Shown here: piece after piece, positions 11,645 to 24,339 of the stretch
Position numbering within the stretch: position 1 is the stretch's first letter
Layout: every line of letters starts with the position of its first letter
Assembly: GCA_949752735.1 (NCBI GenBank)
Contig: OX457053.1
Span: 10,956,138-11,020,137, forward strand
Reading direction: 5' to 3'
Source of the DNA: Lumbricus terrestris
Lineage: Eukaryota > Annelida > Clitellata > Crassiclitellata > Lumbricidae
DNA length: 64,000 nt
The notes under the pieces: model-generated
What the model was told of the DNA's origin: nothing
The model's input: only the letters and a program-made list of their open reading frames with translations
The model's database searches: none
Made by a program: the position numbers and the translations under genes

Positions 11645-11754
11645 TATATACATGTGTGCATCATTAAGAAATTATGTCTATGTCTGGTCTACATGTAGTA
11701 CATTGGTGCGTATAAAACTGGGTATGCCCGTACCCGTAATGACCCATCTTCTTC

Positions 11755-12181
11755 TTCTTTAGGTTCTCTGCCAAGAGGCAGGTCCAAACGTCCAATGTCT
11801 CCATCTTTCACGCTGTTGTGCCATGTCCTTAAGTTCTCTGTAACCCTTCTCCATCATCCCATCCAGCAGTTTTTGTCTAGGTCTTCCTCTGCACCTTTTT
11901 CCTTCCAATCTTCCTTCAATTATTTCTTTCTGCAGTGAATTTCCTCGCAGCAAATATCCTACCAAATTCTTTTGCATTGTCTTTATTGCATCTAGCAAAG
12001 ATCTTTTCTCTTCTACCATCGTCAGCACTTCCTCGTTCGTAACATGCTTTGTCCAACTAATTTTCTCCATCTTTCTCCATACCCACATTTCAAAAGCTTC
12101 CAGCCGCTTGGTGTCTTCTTTTCTCATTGTCCATGTCTCTGCGCCATATAACGTCACACTCCATATCAATGTTTTGACCAT
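11755..12181 (-). pseudogene. non-LTR retrotransposon 3' fragment
   Basis: A minus-strand frame of 140 residues reads LYGAETWTMRKEDTKRLEAF, then FEMWVWRKMEKISW, VTNEEVL, EGRLEGKRCRGRPR and RERWRHWTFGPASW. This is the conserved C-terminal region of a widespread endonuclease/reverse-transcriptase LINE. The 3' end is followed by a short AAG-rich tail. Reverse transcriptase and endonuclease are absent: a typical 5'-truncated insertion. Confidence 0.85.
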
Positions 12182-12764
12182 TCTTTTCTTAAGATTTCTA
12201 TTTAACCCTCCTCTTTTATGTCAAAGTGTCTGCCCCGTAAACTATTGTTTTAGAGTTCTAAATTATTCGTCACAGCATAGGCTTTAGCGTTGGTTAAACA
12301 CAAGTTGGATTGACGAAAGATAGGGCTGCCAACCGTCCTGGATTCGCTCATTTCGCTGGGACAGTCCTGGAATCGCTCCTGTGCGTCCCGGGTCCCGGAT
12401 TGGTCACGAATTGTCCCGGAATTTGATCTAGAGTTCCACTTAGCACAATGCGGTTCTTATTTTGCTTACTAAACTCAATCAGTAACCTACTGTTCTACGA
12501 TGTTTTATGAGTTCTGTTCTCCATCAAACCTAACGTTGGCTGATCATCGCATGTTGAGCAGCACTGCATGGGTTGAAGTCTTCAAAACTTTTCAAACCAC
12601 TGACGCTCAGTTTGGCATACTGAGTCTAGTCAGTTCGCTTTTAATGCTTTTTTGCGAGAGAGCGTTCAGCATTAGCCTACGGACGACCTGTTGTCTAGCA
12701 ATCGCAATTATTTGAGAACTGAGAGTCCACCGATTTCTTTGAAGTAGTACTGTTGCTTGAAATA
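12182..12764. other. no gene seen
   Basis: Contains 'gggctgccaacc', which resembles one end of a hAT element, and a low-confidence frame ending CERAFSISL that might be a decayed transposase tail. Nothing firm. Confidence 0.3.
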
Positions 12765-13557
12765 AATAAATAAACTTTTTTCCGTTTTTTATTCTCTCCC
12801 AAAAATCGTCGTTTTTTTCTTTTTTTAATTTTTGGCATCGTTTTTTATCGTTTTTTTAATATTTTTTATGTTTATTTATATATTTATTTACTGTCTATTG
12901 TTGTTTTCCTTAATTTCATTTTTGTCCGATATATTCCATACGTTTTCACCGTAATCTCAAGGATTCAGCTAACTATAAGCTTAGTGTCATTATGTAATTG
13001 TTTAGGTCATCATTAAATTTTGAGAAATACATGTAGTAGGTCCCTACAAGAAATGAAATTTGTAAGAGTTATTTTGATATAAAATTCTTGGGCCTATAAT
13101 TAATATTCATAAGTAACAATTTTGAATGAAAATGTACAATATCTAGGCCTAATTTAGTACACATCTATGGTCTTTGCTTCTGATTAGATTTTAATTGCGC
13201 TATGTCGATCAGCATAAATGTATGTGGACTTATGGTTAAAATTTAAATTTAAAAAGATTTCACTACCTTTGATTTTTCTGAATTTCCTATCAAACCAAAG
13301 TTATAAGAAAAATAACTGTGGTAGATTAGTGTTACTTATACCAATAAATTTTGGCCTAATAATAAAGTTGTGTTATTTGCAGATTAAGATAAAATTGCAT
13401 AAGCAAGGTTTTTACGCTTAAAATGAAGTTTCAGATGTAACAAAGGCAAATCATTTTCCGTTTGTTTTTATCGTTTGTTGTCGTTTTTTAGTTTTTCGAA
13501 AAACGACTTTTTTCGTTTTTTATTTCATTTTAATCGTTTTTTACATCTATGAATTTT
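12765..13557. mobile_element. T-rich hAT-like repeat, copy 1
   Basis: It starts with 'ccgttttttattctctccc' and ends with 'cgttttttacatctatg'. Nearly the same sequence, including the central 'ttgggcctataattaatat' and 'acatgtagtaggtccct', lies at 25191-25966. A shorter inverted relative at 26107-26539 shows clean 8-bp target duplications, which assigns the family to hAT. The left terminus of this copy appears replaced by an AAAT repeat, and I see no target duplication. Confidence 0.65.
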
Positions 13558-13879
13558 AGCATAACATGTGCTGATTTCAAGGACTGTGTGCCCAGTGTTC
13601 TGGAACTGCTCAAAGCTCAAAAGTATAAGTCTAACATATTAAATCCTCCTCTCCGGTCGCAGGTCTATGAGCCTAGGATAGGCCGACCTATGAACTTATT
13701 TCAGGTTCGGTTCGTAAGTAGGCTATCACTGTGGTAGGCCTATAGGTGACTTGAGTTTGAAAAGCTGTACGTCTTCTTGAAGTTGATTCTATAGTCTTAA
13801 ATTTAGATTACGTCACTTTACGTGCCTTTTTATGATTTATCTTAAATTATTAAGGAGTTTTTTGTAGGTTGTAGAATTG

Positions 13880-15642
13880 CTCATATACAGCAGAGACAAT
13901 TAGGCATATGTAACACATCTGATTATATTAATTTATGGGTTGCATTAGGATATATCGGTTGCTTTATTTCTGTACGAATAACTGTACCTTTCGTCTTTCG
14001 ACAATTCAACGTATTTTCCTATAAGAACATATTATGTTTTTAATTCTAGAATGATGGAAAACCAAACGAAAACTTTGTAAAGCTATATTGTGAGACATGA
14101 AAATTGAACAAGTCAATGTCGATTCTTTGCTTACGCTGCTTAAGATATCAGAGGCGATTGAATCTCTCCATTTAATCCAACGATTATGTAGTATCACAAC
14201 TTAACGACCAATTGCCAATAATACAAAGTTAACAACATATCGATTACTCAATTGTACCAAATTATACAAAGCATATCGATTGTTTAACTGTAACATGTTA
14301 CAATGTAACGTTTACTCAACTATGAAGAGTTACAAATTAACAAAATTTATTGAACAATACCAAGTTACGCAGTAACAATTACTGAACAATAATATGTAAC
14401 AATTATTTAACTATACAAAGTTACAATGTAGCGATTAGGCCTACTCAACTATGGCGAGCCACAACGTAACAATCATTGAACTTTAGTACGCAATAAAATA
14501 ACGATTGTTTAACTATACAAAGTTACAATGTAGGCCTAATAACGATTACTCAACTATTGCGAGTTACAACGTAACAATTACTGAACTGGAGGTTACCAAT
14601 TTCCGAAGCAACAATTAGCCTACTAAACTATGGCCTAGTGCGTTACAACTTAACGATTATTTAACTCGATTATTTAACTCGATTATTTATCTCGATTATT
14701 TAACTCGATTATTTAACTCGATTATTCAAATATACCAAATCACAGCGTAGTAATTATTCAACTATACAAAGTTACAATAATTATTATAGGCTAACGATCA
14801 CTTACAAAGATACGGTGCGTTACACAGTAACGATTTACGTAACTACACAAAGTACCAGCGTAACAAGTACTGTCACGTTAAGCTTACGTAATAATTACTT
14901 GATTACCATTTTAAAACGGTTAGGCCTAAGCTATAACCTAGTAGTTAGGTACTTTAACAGCTACGTCACTTTGTAAGCCTGGCAAATAATTAGACAACTT
15001 TACCAAGTCACATCGTAAAAATCACTTTTGGCCTATCAATTACTTATTATGGCCAATCTGACGCGTCGAATTTAAGTAATACTTAGGCCCAACTACCGAG
15101 TCAAAAGTTACACAGCAACTCAATTTCTCAGATGTCATGTAACGACGTAACGAAGGGAACAACGCGGCCATATTACAACGTTAAACAATGAAATAAAATC
15201 CTTTAGAAAGAACATCACATTAACCTACGTCATGTTGGCATGTTGAGTTCGCGTGGTTTTAGTAAAGAACTGAACATGGGCGCCCGTAGGCTATATATTT
15301 CTGCAGGAGGGGCAAACCATAATGGCCACGGTTAATTTTGTTTAGCAGGAGCTTGAAAGTGCACAACAGTAAATTAACAACATGGGTATTAATTTTTTCA
15401 TTGACATTTCTAACTGTAAATTTATCAGTGTCACTTTGTTTTTCATTAGTTTCAATGGTGCTTAGTGAGAAGAAATTCTTCAAATCCCAAATAGTGGTGG
15501 TAAAAATACAGATGGCGATTTGCCAGTGGGTGGGGTGGGGTGGTGGGCTAAGTGCCTCATTTTGCCTCTGTGTGCTGGGCGCCCATGAAACGGAGTACAC
15601 CCGGGGCAGCAGCTCAGTACATTGCGACGAGCATTAAGACCG
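13880..15642. repeat. dispersed long repeat, copy 2
   Basis: Direct repeat of 984-3246. This copy lacks the 206-bp hAT MITE and has only about five units of the 13-bp array (14655-14725), which explains most of its smaller length. Frames at 15.26-15.76 kb run through repeat sequence and are not credible genes. Confidence 0.8.
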
Positions 15643-15878
15643 ACCGCATGTCGTACAGCAATCTTCCATGTAGTCACGGCAGAGATTCTGTTTGTCCGGA
15701 GCATTTTGCAACGCCTCACAGAGGATTGGAAACTTGTCTCCGTACTCGCATCCTGCAAATATTATTCATCAACGACTCCTTATTGTTCATTGATTCAATG
15801 AACCTACTTCAATCAGCAATGATAGTAGGCCTACATGTATATATAGGCCTACGCAAATCGCTAAAATCCGTATTGTAT

Positions 15879-15985
15879 TGTATCTAGAAATTTATATAGC
15901 GCCTGTCACAGTGCACACCAATCAGAGGCGCTCCCAGTGCGAAGGACCGAGAGAAAAGAATGTGTTTTTTAAAGATGGCGAAAAG
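15879..15985 (-). mobile_element. LINE 3'-tail remnant
   Basis: 'aatttatatagcgcc' and 'gaggcgctcccagtgcg', read on the minus strand, match the 3' ends of the LINE fragments at 60.78 kb and 61.95 kb. They are preceded by the same TGTAT short repeat. No coding part remains. Confidence 0.45.
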
Positions 15986-16170
15986 ATGTAGCCTACTTCA
16001 GGAACAAGATAATAACAAAGAACGTATCAATGGAGAGAGCTGACTGATTCCAAAATGCTGGACCACTGCGCTTGGCTTTCGAGTGGTGCTTTAGAAACTT
16101 GGAGATTACGATTACAATTACGTGTAGACCGGTATTTTCCTTAATAACTGTTGGAGCTTACTGTCAGTAC

Positions 16171-16430
16171 AGTAAATGGGTAATGATGGGTAAGGGGAGA
16201 TTGGGTGATGATGGGTAAGGGGAGATTGGGTAATGATGGGTAAGGGGAGATTGGGCAATGATGGGTAAGGGGAGATTGGGTAATGATGGGTTAGGGAGAT
16301 TGGATAATGATGGGTTAGGGGAGATTGGGTAATGATGGGTAAGGGGAGATTGGGTAATGATGGGTTAGAGGAGATTGGGTAATGATGGGTAAGGGGAGAT
16401 TGGGTAATGATGGGTAAGAAGAGATTGGCA
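16171..16430. repeat. 25-bp minisatellite
   Basis: About ten tandem copies of 'gggtaatgatgggtaagggg' plus 'agatt', with single-base variants. Frames through it are not genes. Confidence 0.9.
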
Positions 16431-17040
16431 TCGACGAAAAGTCCACAAGAGTAGGCTATTGAAACCTAAAGGCGAGAATACTTCGACGTTACCGCACCGG
16501 TTATTCCTTCCATCTGCGGCGCGAGAGGAAACAATTCCAATACATGAATTGCTTTTACAAAACATGGAACTGGTAGTGTTGATGGAAATGTTGATGCAAT
16601 TGCAAGTGTTGATGAAAGTGTTGATAGAAGTGTTGATGACCTCGTTGCTGAAACACACTCCCATCCGCTAATTCGATCGACCGACTCGACGCACTCTTTA
16701 ATCCGTGCTAAAACCCACTTCTTGTTATCTATAATATTATGGCCTATCTCATCTGCTAGCTGCTTTGTAAGGCACCCTTGTAACAGCATCGCCGTGTTAC
16801 AGCGCCATATAAATTCTCTTAATTATCCTCAATTATTATTACTATTACCTGGTGCAGTTACTAATATCCCGGTGCAAGTGTTGCAGCAACGTCTTCTCGT
16901 CGTTGTGTCGTAGCACAGGGAACCATGCAAATCGCTACAGTAAAACGGATCGTCGGGTACAGTGCAGTTCTCTACAACGATTCAACACACGAGAAAGACA
17001 ACATTGAATGCACCGTTCTGCTGTTCATTAATGAATGCAT
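16431..17040. other. no gene seen
   Basis: Contains a short irregular 'gtgttgatg' repeat at about 16570-16640 and otherwise unremarkable sequence. No supported exon. Confidence 0.4.
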
Positions 17041-17051
17041 GCAAGTTCAGC

Positions 17052-17190
17052 TGTGTACCCGCCCATCCGCCCATCCATACACACGTCCATCCATCCGTCC
17101 ATCAGTTCGTCCGTCCGTCCGCCCGCCCTCCAACCAACCCCCACCCACCCAGACGCACTTCCCACTCACCCACCCACCCACCCACCCACT
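17052..17190. repeat. CCAT/CCGT/CCAC short repeat block
   Basis: Tetranucleotide runs of CCAT, CCGT and CCAC abut the left end of the transposon that follows. A similar block abuts its right end at 19609-19687. Confidence 0.85.
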
Positions 17191-19608
17191 AGGGTGCATC
17201 AAACGCCCCAAAGTTATCAAAATGCATTGTCCCTAGGCTTAAAATGTTCCTTTTATCTCAAATATATCCCTGGTCCAAAAGCATAAAAATAAAAGATTGT
17301 TTAGGTATCCCACCTCCATTTTTAAAAATGTACATAATTATCATTCGACATACATTACTTATTGAATTTGTCGGATTGTATGGCGTTTTAACAGGACTTG
17401 TTTTAGGCTGGAAAGAAATATATCATAGTTACTATATGTTTTATGTTTTAAGTGTTCTGTGTTTTCTATGATATATGAAGTTAACTATTCTATGTTTCAA
17501 CATAGAAGGTTTGGTTTGGCGGCAAAGTGCTAGCGGCAAGCGGAAACATTTAGTTTAATAATGAGAAAGTGTTAGCTTTTTCTATATTTGTATTATATTT
17601 TTCTGGAGTATATTACCTAAGATGCTGATCAATGACTCCAACACAACATTCAGCCTACACTGAAGCACTCATATCTGAGGCTGGAGATGTGACAAAAGTC
17701 TCTACATCATACGCAACGACTGACAAAGCCAGGCGTCAAGTTGCACAGAATATAGATTCGGCTTGCAAAAAGCAATGGGTTGCTCCACAGCTTTTAACAA
17801 TGCATTGGGACTCCAAACAAATGCCATTGCTGTCAAATAAGAATATTAAGGAGGAGCGCCTTGCAATTGTTGTTGGGAATGTAAAAGAGCTGAAGTTCCT
17901 CAGTGTGCCATCTTATGCAATGGGATCACAGAGAAAAACGGAGGAAATCATTGCTGATCTGACCATTGATCTCCTGCGCACATGGCATTTTAGTGACTCC
18001 ATTGTCAACATGGCATTTGACACCAGCGGATCAAATACAGGACACGGTACTGCTGCTTGTGTTACAATTAAGATGCGGTTAGGTCGAGCTCTTCTCCGGT
18101 CAGGATGTCGACATCACGTTGGCGAAGTAATTCTTACACACGTGTTTGAAAATCTTCAAATTGAGACTTCAAAATCACCCGAGGTGGTATTATTCGCAAG
18201 GCTTCAAAAGAACTTCCAGCTCCCCAAGACACATCGGTCAGCCACAGAAAGACTATCACCCTTTGATGATAGGCCTAATGTATTCAGTGAGAATGCGAAA
18301 CCATTCATTGACATTTGCAGAGAACAATTTTGACAGATTTATAGTTCACAGTTGTCCTTTCGCAGAGATGACTAATTGACTATAAGGAATTTGCAGATCT
18401 CTGCCTCTTGTTTCTTGATGGAGAAGTAGAAGGTGATAAAGACACATTCAAGCGACCTGGAGCACTCCACAAGGCCAGATGGATGGCCAAATTGATTTAT
18501 TCAATCAAGATATGTCTTTTTGAGCAACAGATTGCAAAGCTTCCACGCAACACAATAACAACAGAGCGTCAGGTCACAAAAATGAGAGACTTCGTGAATT
18601 TTGTGACCCTGGTTTACAGCTCTTGGTGGATGACTTGTATTTCGGTGACTGGAATGACTTGAAGCTATACAAATCATTCTTGCAATATGACTTGCTGAAT
18701 GCACAGGTCTCCGCGAGTGCTGTTCGTGCCTTCAAACGACATTTGTGGTATTTAACGGCAGAAATGGCGCCACTTGCACTGTTTATTAATAATGTTCCAG
18801 ACACTGAACGACGTGCCCTTGCTAATCGCCTGATTTCAGTTAAGCCAAAAGAACGCTTGCAATTGCCGCAGAACAGATTTGGGCTTTGGGAAACCTAAAT
18901 TTCCAGATGTAATATAACAGCTACAACAACAGTACTCTTGCCGATCTTGCAGGGACTGACTCGTGGTATATGTTTGAAATAATACAAGTTGACACTCAGT
19001 TCCTCAACGAAGAGCTGTCCGACTGGTGGAGCCGCAATGACTATCAAACTGCTATGAGAAACATTGAAGCACTCAACGTAATCAATGACTGTGCTGAGAG
19101 AAAGTGAAGCTCAGCTCGGATTTTCTGTCAGCATCAAAGACTGAACAGCATTATCAAGATGTGCTTCAAGTTGTGGAACAAGACCGGCAGAGACAATCCA
19201 ATCCGCGCAAACGCAAGCCAACTTCCGAATGACAATATCCGCTTGACATGTGTCATGTAATAGCATCGCAAAATAAATGTTTTCACAATAGTAATAATAA
19301 ATATGTTCACTTCTAAGAATCTTTGCAATACTTTGCAATACTTCTGAAGATGGCTCTTGGCTAATTCAGCACAGATAATGTTAAGAACTATTGGACCTAT
19401 CTTTAAAGTCTTGTTGCAGCATAATAATGCATAATCTCTTCAGTGTGTTCGCCAGTGTAAAACTTCACTTGCTGGGTGGGATACCTAGAATATGTCAGAA
19501 AATTCTCAAATTTTGGGAAACATACTTTTTTAGTAATAGGAAAAGAAGTGAATTAGGGACAAAAACTTTTGAAAGTTTTTTAACAATTATGGGGCGTTTG
19601 ATGCACCC
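17191..19608 (+). mobile_element. decayed cut-and-paste DNA transposon
   Basis: Inverted ends: AGGGTGCATCAAACGCCCC at the left, its complement at 19590-19608. Further inside, TTGTCCCTA and AGGTATCCCACC also recur inverted, giving diverged arms of about 170 bp. The interior is a transposase pseudogene. Target duplications are masked by the CCAT-type repeats on both sides, so the superfamily is not assigned. Confidence 0.72.
17632..19230 (+). pseudogene. transposase pseudogene (RNase H-like, family unassigned)
   Basis: The first open segment (about 17632-18333) carries LLTMHWDSKQMPLL, a strand like SIVNMAFDTSGSNTG and the pattern CRHHVGEVILTHVFENL. The sequence then shifts frame near 18330-18400: FKRPGALHKARWMAKLIY continues in another frame to about 18600, then YKSFLQYDLLNAQVS and VSASAVRAFKRHLWYL in a third. 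I recognise this from repetitive transposase-like proteins in invertebrate genomes. The Asp in FDTSGSN, the CRHH and the ARWMAK box resemble hAT-like RNase H-fold transposases, but I cannot fix the superfamily. At least two frameshifts and an in-frame stop (near 18897) make it non-functional. Confidence 0.6.
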
Positions 19609-19900
19609 TACCACCCACCCATCCATCCATCCATCCCTCCGTCCGTCCGCCCGCCCGTCCGTCCGTCCGTCCATCCGTCCATCCGAACACTTTTATATAG
19701 CATGTCTTACGAAAGTCTCAAATACACGGTTATCTACATTGTAATTCTAATAGATATCTGAAAAGGTGTGTCTCAGGATAACCTGAAAAGTAAAAGTAAA
19801 GTCCAAAGCTGTCCCATCTCATGAAGACTTATTGCAAGCACCAAGGAACACAGTGAAGAATTCGATTCATTCATAGCTATACGTTAAAGATTAACAACAC
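19609..19900. repeat. CCAT/CCGT repeats and 3' flank of the large gene
   Basis: Tetranucleotide repeats occupy 19609-19687. The rest, to 19900, lies downstream of the last stop codon of the minus-strand gene. I see no minus-strand AATAAA here, so the true 3' end is unknown. Confidence 0.6.
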
Positions 19901-21468
19901 TCAGTTGACCGGCATTTTTTGCGTAGAAGAAAACTTGCCGAATGTTTTCTGAGTCGTCGTTATGACTCTCGTTGTCGTTCGAGTGGTAGTCGATGACGTA
20001 AGAGAAGTCGATGAACTTGAAGGAGATGATGTTGACGCACTGGTTGACGGAGTAGTGGATGTTGACGCACTGGTTGGCAGAGTAATGAATGTTGACGCAC
20101 TGGTTGACGGAGTAGTGGATGCTGACGAGATTGAGGTCGACGTGCTTGTGGTGGGTGATGATGACATCGACAATGTTGACCCAGATGTGCTGCTACCTGT
20201 ATTTGTTGACGATGACATGGTTGACCCAGATGTGCTGCTACCTGTATTTGTTGACGATGACATGGTTGACCCAGATGTGCTGCTAGCTGTATTTGTGGGC
20301 GATGACATGGTTGACCCAGATGTGCTGCTACCTGTGTTTGTTGTTGATGACATGGTTGACCCAGATGTGCTGCTACCTGTATTTGTTGATGATGACATGG
20401 TTGACCCAGATGTGCTGCTACCTGTGTTTGTTGTTGATGACATGGTTGACCCAGATGTGCTGCTAGCTGTATTTGTGGGCGATGACAATGTTGACCCAGA
20501 TGTGCTGCTACCCGTGTTTGTTGATGATGACAATGTTGACCCAGATGTGCTGCTACCTGTGTTTGTTGTTGATGACATGGTTGACCCAGATGTGCTGCTA
20601 CCTGTGTTTGTTGTTGATGACATGGTTGACCCAGATGTGCTGCTAGCAGAAGTAGGCGATGATAGCATTGACAATGTTGACCCAGATGTGCTGCTACCTG
20701 TATTTGTTGACGATGACAATGTTGACCCAGATGTGCTGCTAGCTGTATTTGTGGGCGATGACATGGTTGACCCAGATGTGCTGCTACCTGTGTTTGTTGT
20801 TGATGACATGGTTGACCCAGATGTGCTGCTACCTGTATTTGTTGACGATGACAATGTTGACCCAGATGTGCTGCTAGCTGTATTTGTGGGCGATGACAAT
20901 GTTGACCCAGATGTGCTGCTACCTGTGTTTGTTGTTGATGACATGGTTGACCCAGATGTGCTGCTACCTGTGTTTGTTGTTGATGACATGGTTGACCCAG
21001 ATGTGCTGCTACCTGTGTTTGTTGTTGATGACATGGTTGACCCAGATGTGCTGCTACCTGTGTTTGTTGTTGATGACATGGTTGACCCAGATGTGCTGCT
21101 ACCTGTATTTGTTGACGATGACAATGTTGACCCAGATGTGCTGCTAGCTGTATTTGTGGGCGATGACAATGTTGACCCAGATGTGCTGCTAGCTGTATTT
21201 GTGGGCGATGACAATGTTGACCCAGATGTGCTGCTACCTGTGTTTGTTGTTGATGACATAGTTGACCCAGATGTGCTGCTACCTGTATTTGTTGACGATG
21301 ACAATGTTGACCCAGATGTGCTGCTACCTGTATTTGTTGACGATGACAATGTTGACCCAGATGTGCTGCTAGCTGTATTTGTTGATGATGACATGGTTGA
21401 CCCAGATGTGGTACTGGCTGTACTTGCTGACGTTGACGTGGTTGACGTTGGGTTGCTGACCGTGGACC
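19901..21468 (-). CDS. mucin-like terminal exon with 45-bp repeats
   Basis: The exon starts after the acceptor 'aaaatttcag' and continues phase 1 from the SUEL exon. It encodes about 521 residues, nearly all Ser, Thr, Gly, Asn and Pro. The core is about 28 copies of a 15-residue unit such as STSGSTMSSTTNTGS, with Thr/Ser/Pro-rich ends and a final Lys-containing tail ending KMPVN. The composition predicts dense O-glycosylation and an extended stalk. One unit is altered (near 20641-20690). The period is a multiple of three, so other frames are also open on both strands; splice phase selects this one. No strong internal donor is seen, so I take the TGA as the end, but no polyadenylation signal supports it. 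Confidence 0.8.
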
Positions 21469-23936
21469 CTGAAATTTTAACTGTAGCTGCTGTAGCAATG
21501 GTGACCAAAGTTTATGGAAAATCAAAATTCTGAGATTCTTAATGAGCATCTTACAATAATTTCTATTAGTTTTCGGATGGAATCACGCGACGGACAAAAT
21601 TAACTCAAGATAAGATAACATCGCGATTGTTAAATACAGACGTGAAGTGGTCGAAGGATTACAAGCAGACCTTAAATCTTTCCCGTTGTGATTTAGCACA
21701 GCACAAAGTGTCTTATATACTTGCTATAACGTATGGATAAACTTTCTGTTCTCGATGTCATACAACATCGTTTCGGTTTAGCTCATATAGTGGGGGGCCT
21801 GCATGTTAGCGCATTGGATAACACGCTGGCATGGAGTCTGGAGAGCGAGAGGAAGGCCTACCGAGATCGCGTCCTGGTAGAGCAGACGCGCTTTGTGTTT
21901 GCAAACTATCTGTTTTGCTAGAAGTTAAGCAGTGCCTAAAGTGTGGAAAAATAAGTGCCTGGACGCCCCTTACCTCTCCAAAAGAAGTGTCTGGAGTGGG
22001 CGCCCTTATCTTTCCAGTCTGTGCTCGCCAATAAGTGGCTGGACGGCGTCCAGATTTTAAAACAAGTGCATGGACGGACGCCGTCCATGACCGTCCAGGC
22101 ACACTTTAAGCCCTGAGCTTAAGACGATTGGTGTTAATTAAGATAACTGCATAACTTGTTCGAATGTTCGTTTGCAAGCGTTTCATTACAGAAAAATATA
22201 TTATATTTATCCCGTTTCATTTGAAAGAGCTATATATTTCAATTTATAATTACAGTTATGGATTACATAACTCACCTGTGCCCGCAGGAGAGCATCCATA
22301 ACGCACAAGAACAAAGTTTGTTTGGTGTTGCTGTGTCGGACAGACCGTGTTGTTGACGGAATTGTCGGTAAAGTTTTTAGCCATGAACGAGCACGATTCC
22401 CTGCCTTCACACGATAGTATCTCGTTGTAATAGCTGGGATTGAAGCCACTGACATTGAACGCCATGAACATAGAATTATCCGGAGGTGCTGCACTGTCTC
22501 CCACGAGGTAGCAGCACAGAGGGTTTATCTTGAAGGACGCATCCAGAATGTGGATCGTTTCTCCAGGTCGGCACCAGTTCGTGTTTGGAAAGAGCTGGCC
22601 GCTGCATCTTCCGACCTCGCGTTCCGCTCCTAAAGTAGAATGATTAGTCCAAGTTCAGGAAACCTCCGTTGAATTACTGCTGAAAAATACTCTCAGTTTG
22701 GTCTACTTTGACCAGAAGAAGAAAAAGAGGGAGAGTAAGAGGGGAGGAGAAGGAGGAGGAAGAGGAAGCGGAAGAGGAGGTGGGGGAGTTGGAGGAGGAA
22801 GAGAAAGAGGAAGGGAAGGGAACGGAATGGGAAGTCGAAGGGAAAGAGGAAGAAGAAAAGAAAGAAGCCGCCGAAGTGAAACCCTGATTTCCCCCATGTT
22901 CACAACCCCCATGTGCCCAGTCGGACCAGTCCAACACAAATAATCTCTTAGCGAGACTGTCTATCGCTCTAAACTAAACACTTACCTGTTCCTTTGGTTG
23001 ACTGGAACAGGTAAGTAATAGTTCTTAATGGTTGTCCGAATTCAATGTGCACTTCTGAGGTTTGTAAAAATGGGAAAAAATATTGAATTTCAGTCGTATT
23101 ATATTGTACTATAAGTGGCAACCACGAGTCGTGAAGTGTTTAAATTTACGATTAGGCCTATCAGTATCAAACAACCAGCAGATTAAAACAACATTCACGA
23201 ATGAAACGGGCCATAATGATAAAATGCCTGTCTTTTCTAACCTGCTGGAGTTCCCGTTTGACATGAAGTCTTGTTCAATCGATATTGGACGATGCCCTGA
23301 CCCGGAAATGACTCGGTACTATCGTCGCTCAAGTCGTCAGCATTGACGTGTATCCAACATGGCGGACTGGCTGTGGCATCGTAGTCGAAGGCTTTGCATT
23401 CCGTCATCAATAGGCAGCGCATGAAACAGTCGTACTCCGTCCAGTAGTTGTACGATATGCCGTAGAAGGAACTCGTGTCTGGAAGCTGCTCCCACTGCAA
23501 CTTGGAGCAGTCTATGAAAAAACCAGAATGGAATATTGACGCCATTTTGAATAGGAATAAAATTGGAGATGTGATGTTTTAGAAGCTACACCTCATTGGA
23601 TTGAAGAGGATTAGACCGTCACCATTGTAGTCCCTGCACTTTTCTTACTGAAAATAAACTTGTCGGAAAAACCTTGGCAATGCCCGATTTTCCATAAATA
23701 ATATTTTCACTCTCAATAATTTGGCACTCACATATTCATATGTCAATATACATAAGTCAACATAGTTATAATATAGCATAATTTTTTCAACAAGTATTCC
23801 AATACAGAACAAGAGCTGTAGTAGCAGTTTTAGTGAGTCCAACCGCCCTCATTCATGTCAATTTAGGGCTTAATGAAAGAGCCTGTGAAGGCCGCAGAGT
23901 TAAAGCGTTGTATAGTCATGCGCTGGAATAAAAAGC

Positions 23937-23995
<59 letters not shown>

Positions 23996-24135
23996 TATTT
24001 ATTTTTATTTATTTTTATTTTTTATTATTACACACATTTATTTCTTCAAAGACTGACAAAATATTATACAGACAAGTAAAACGATCGTTTTCAACATTAG
24101 GTCCTAAGCCTCTCTATCAGAGAGGCTTTTTTTTC

Positions 24136-24221
<86 letters not shown>

Positions 24222-24304
24222 ATTATTATTATCATAATAATAATAATTAGTAGTAGTAATAGTATTAGTAGTAATAATAGCAGCAGTATAGTAGTAGTAG
24301 TAGT

Positions 24305-24339
<35 letters not shown>

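Noticed and set aside
19962..21533. Plus-strand frame of 523 codons rich in Asp, Val and Leu
   Set aside because: It is the antisense of the 45-bp repeats. The minus-strand Ser/Thr frame is supported by the splice phase from the lectin exon; the plus frame has no splice or start support.
22698..22943. Arg/Gly/Glu-rich 81-codon frame
   Set aside because: Created by the purine tract; no start context, splice sites or conservation signal.
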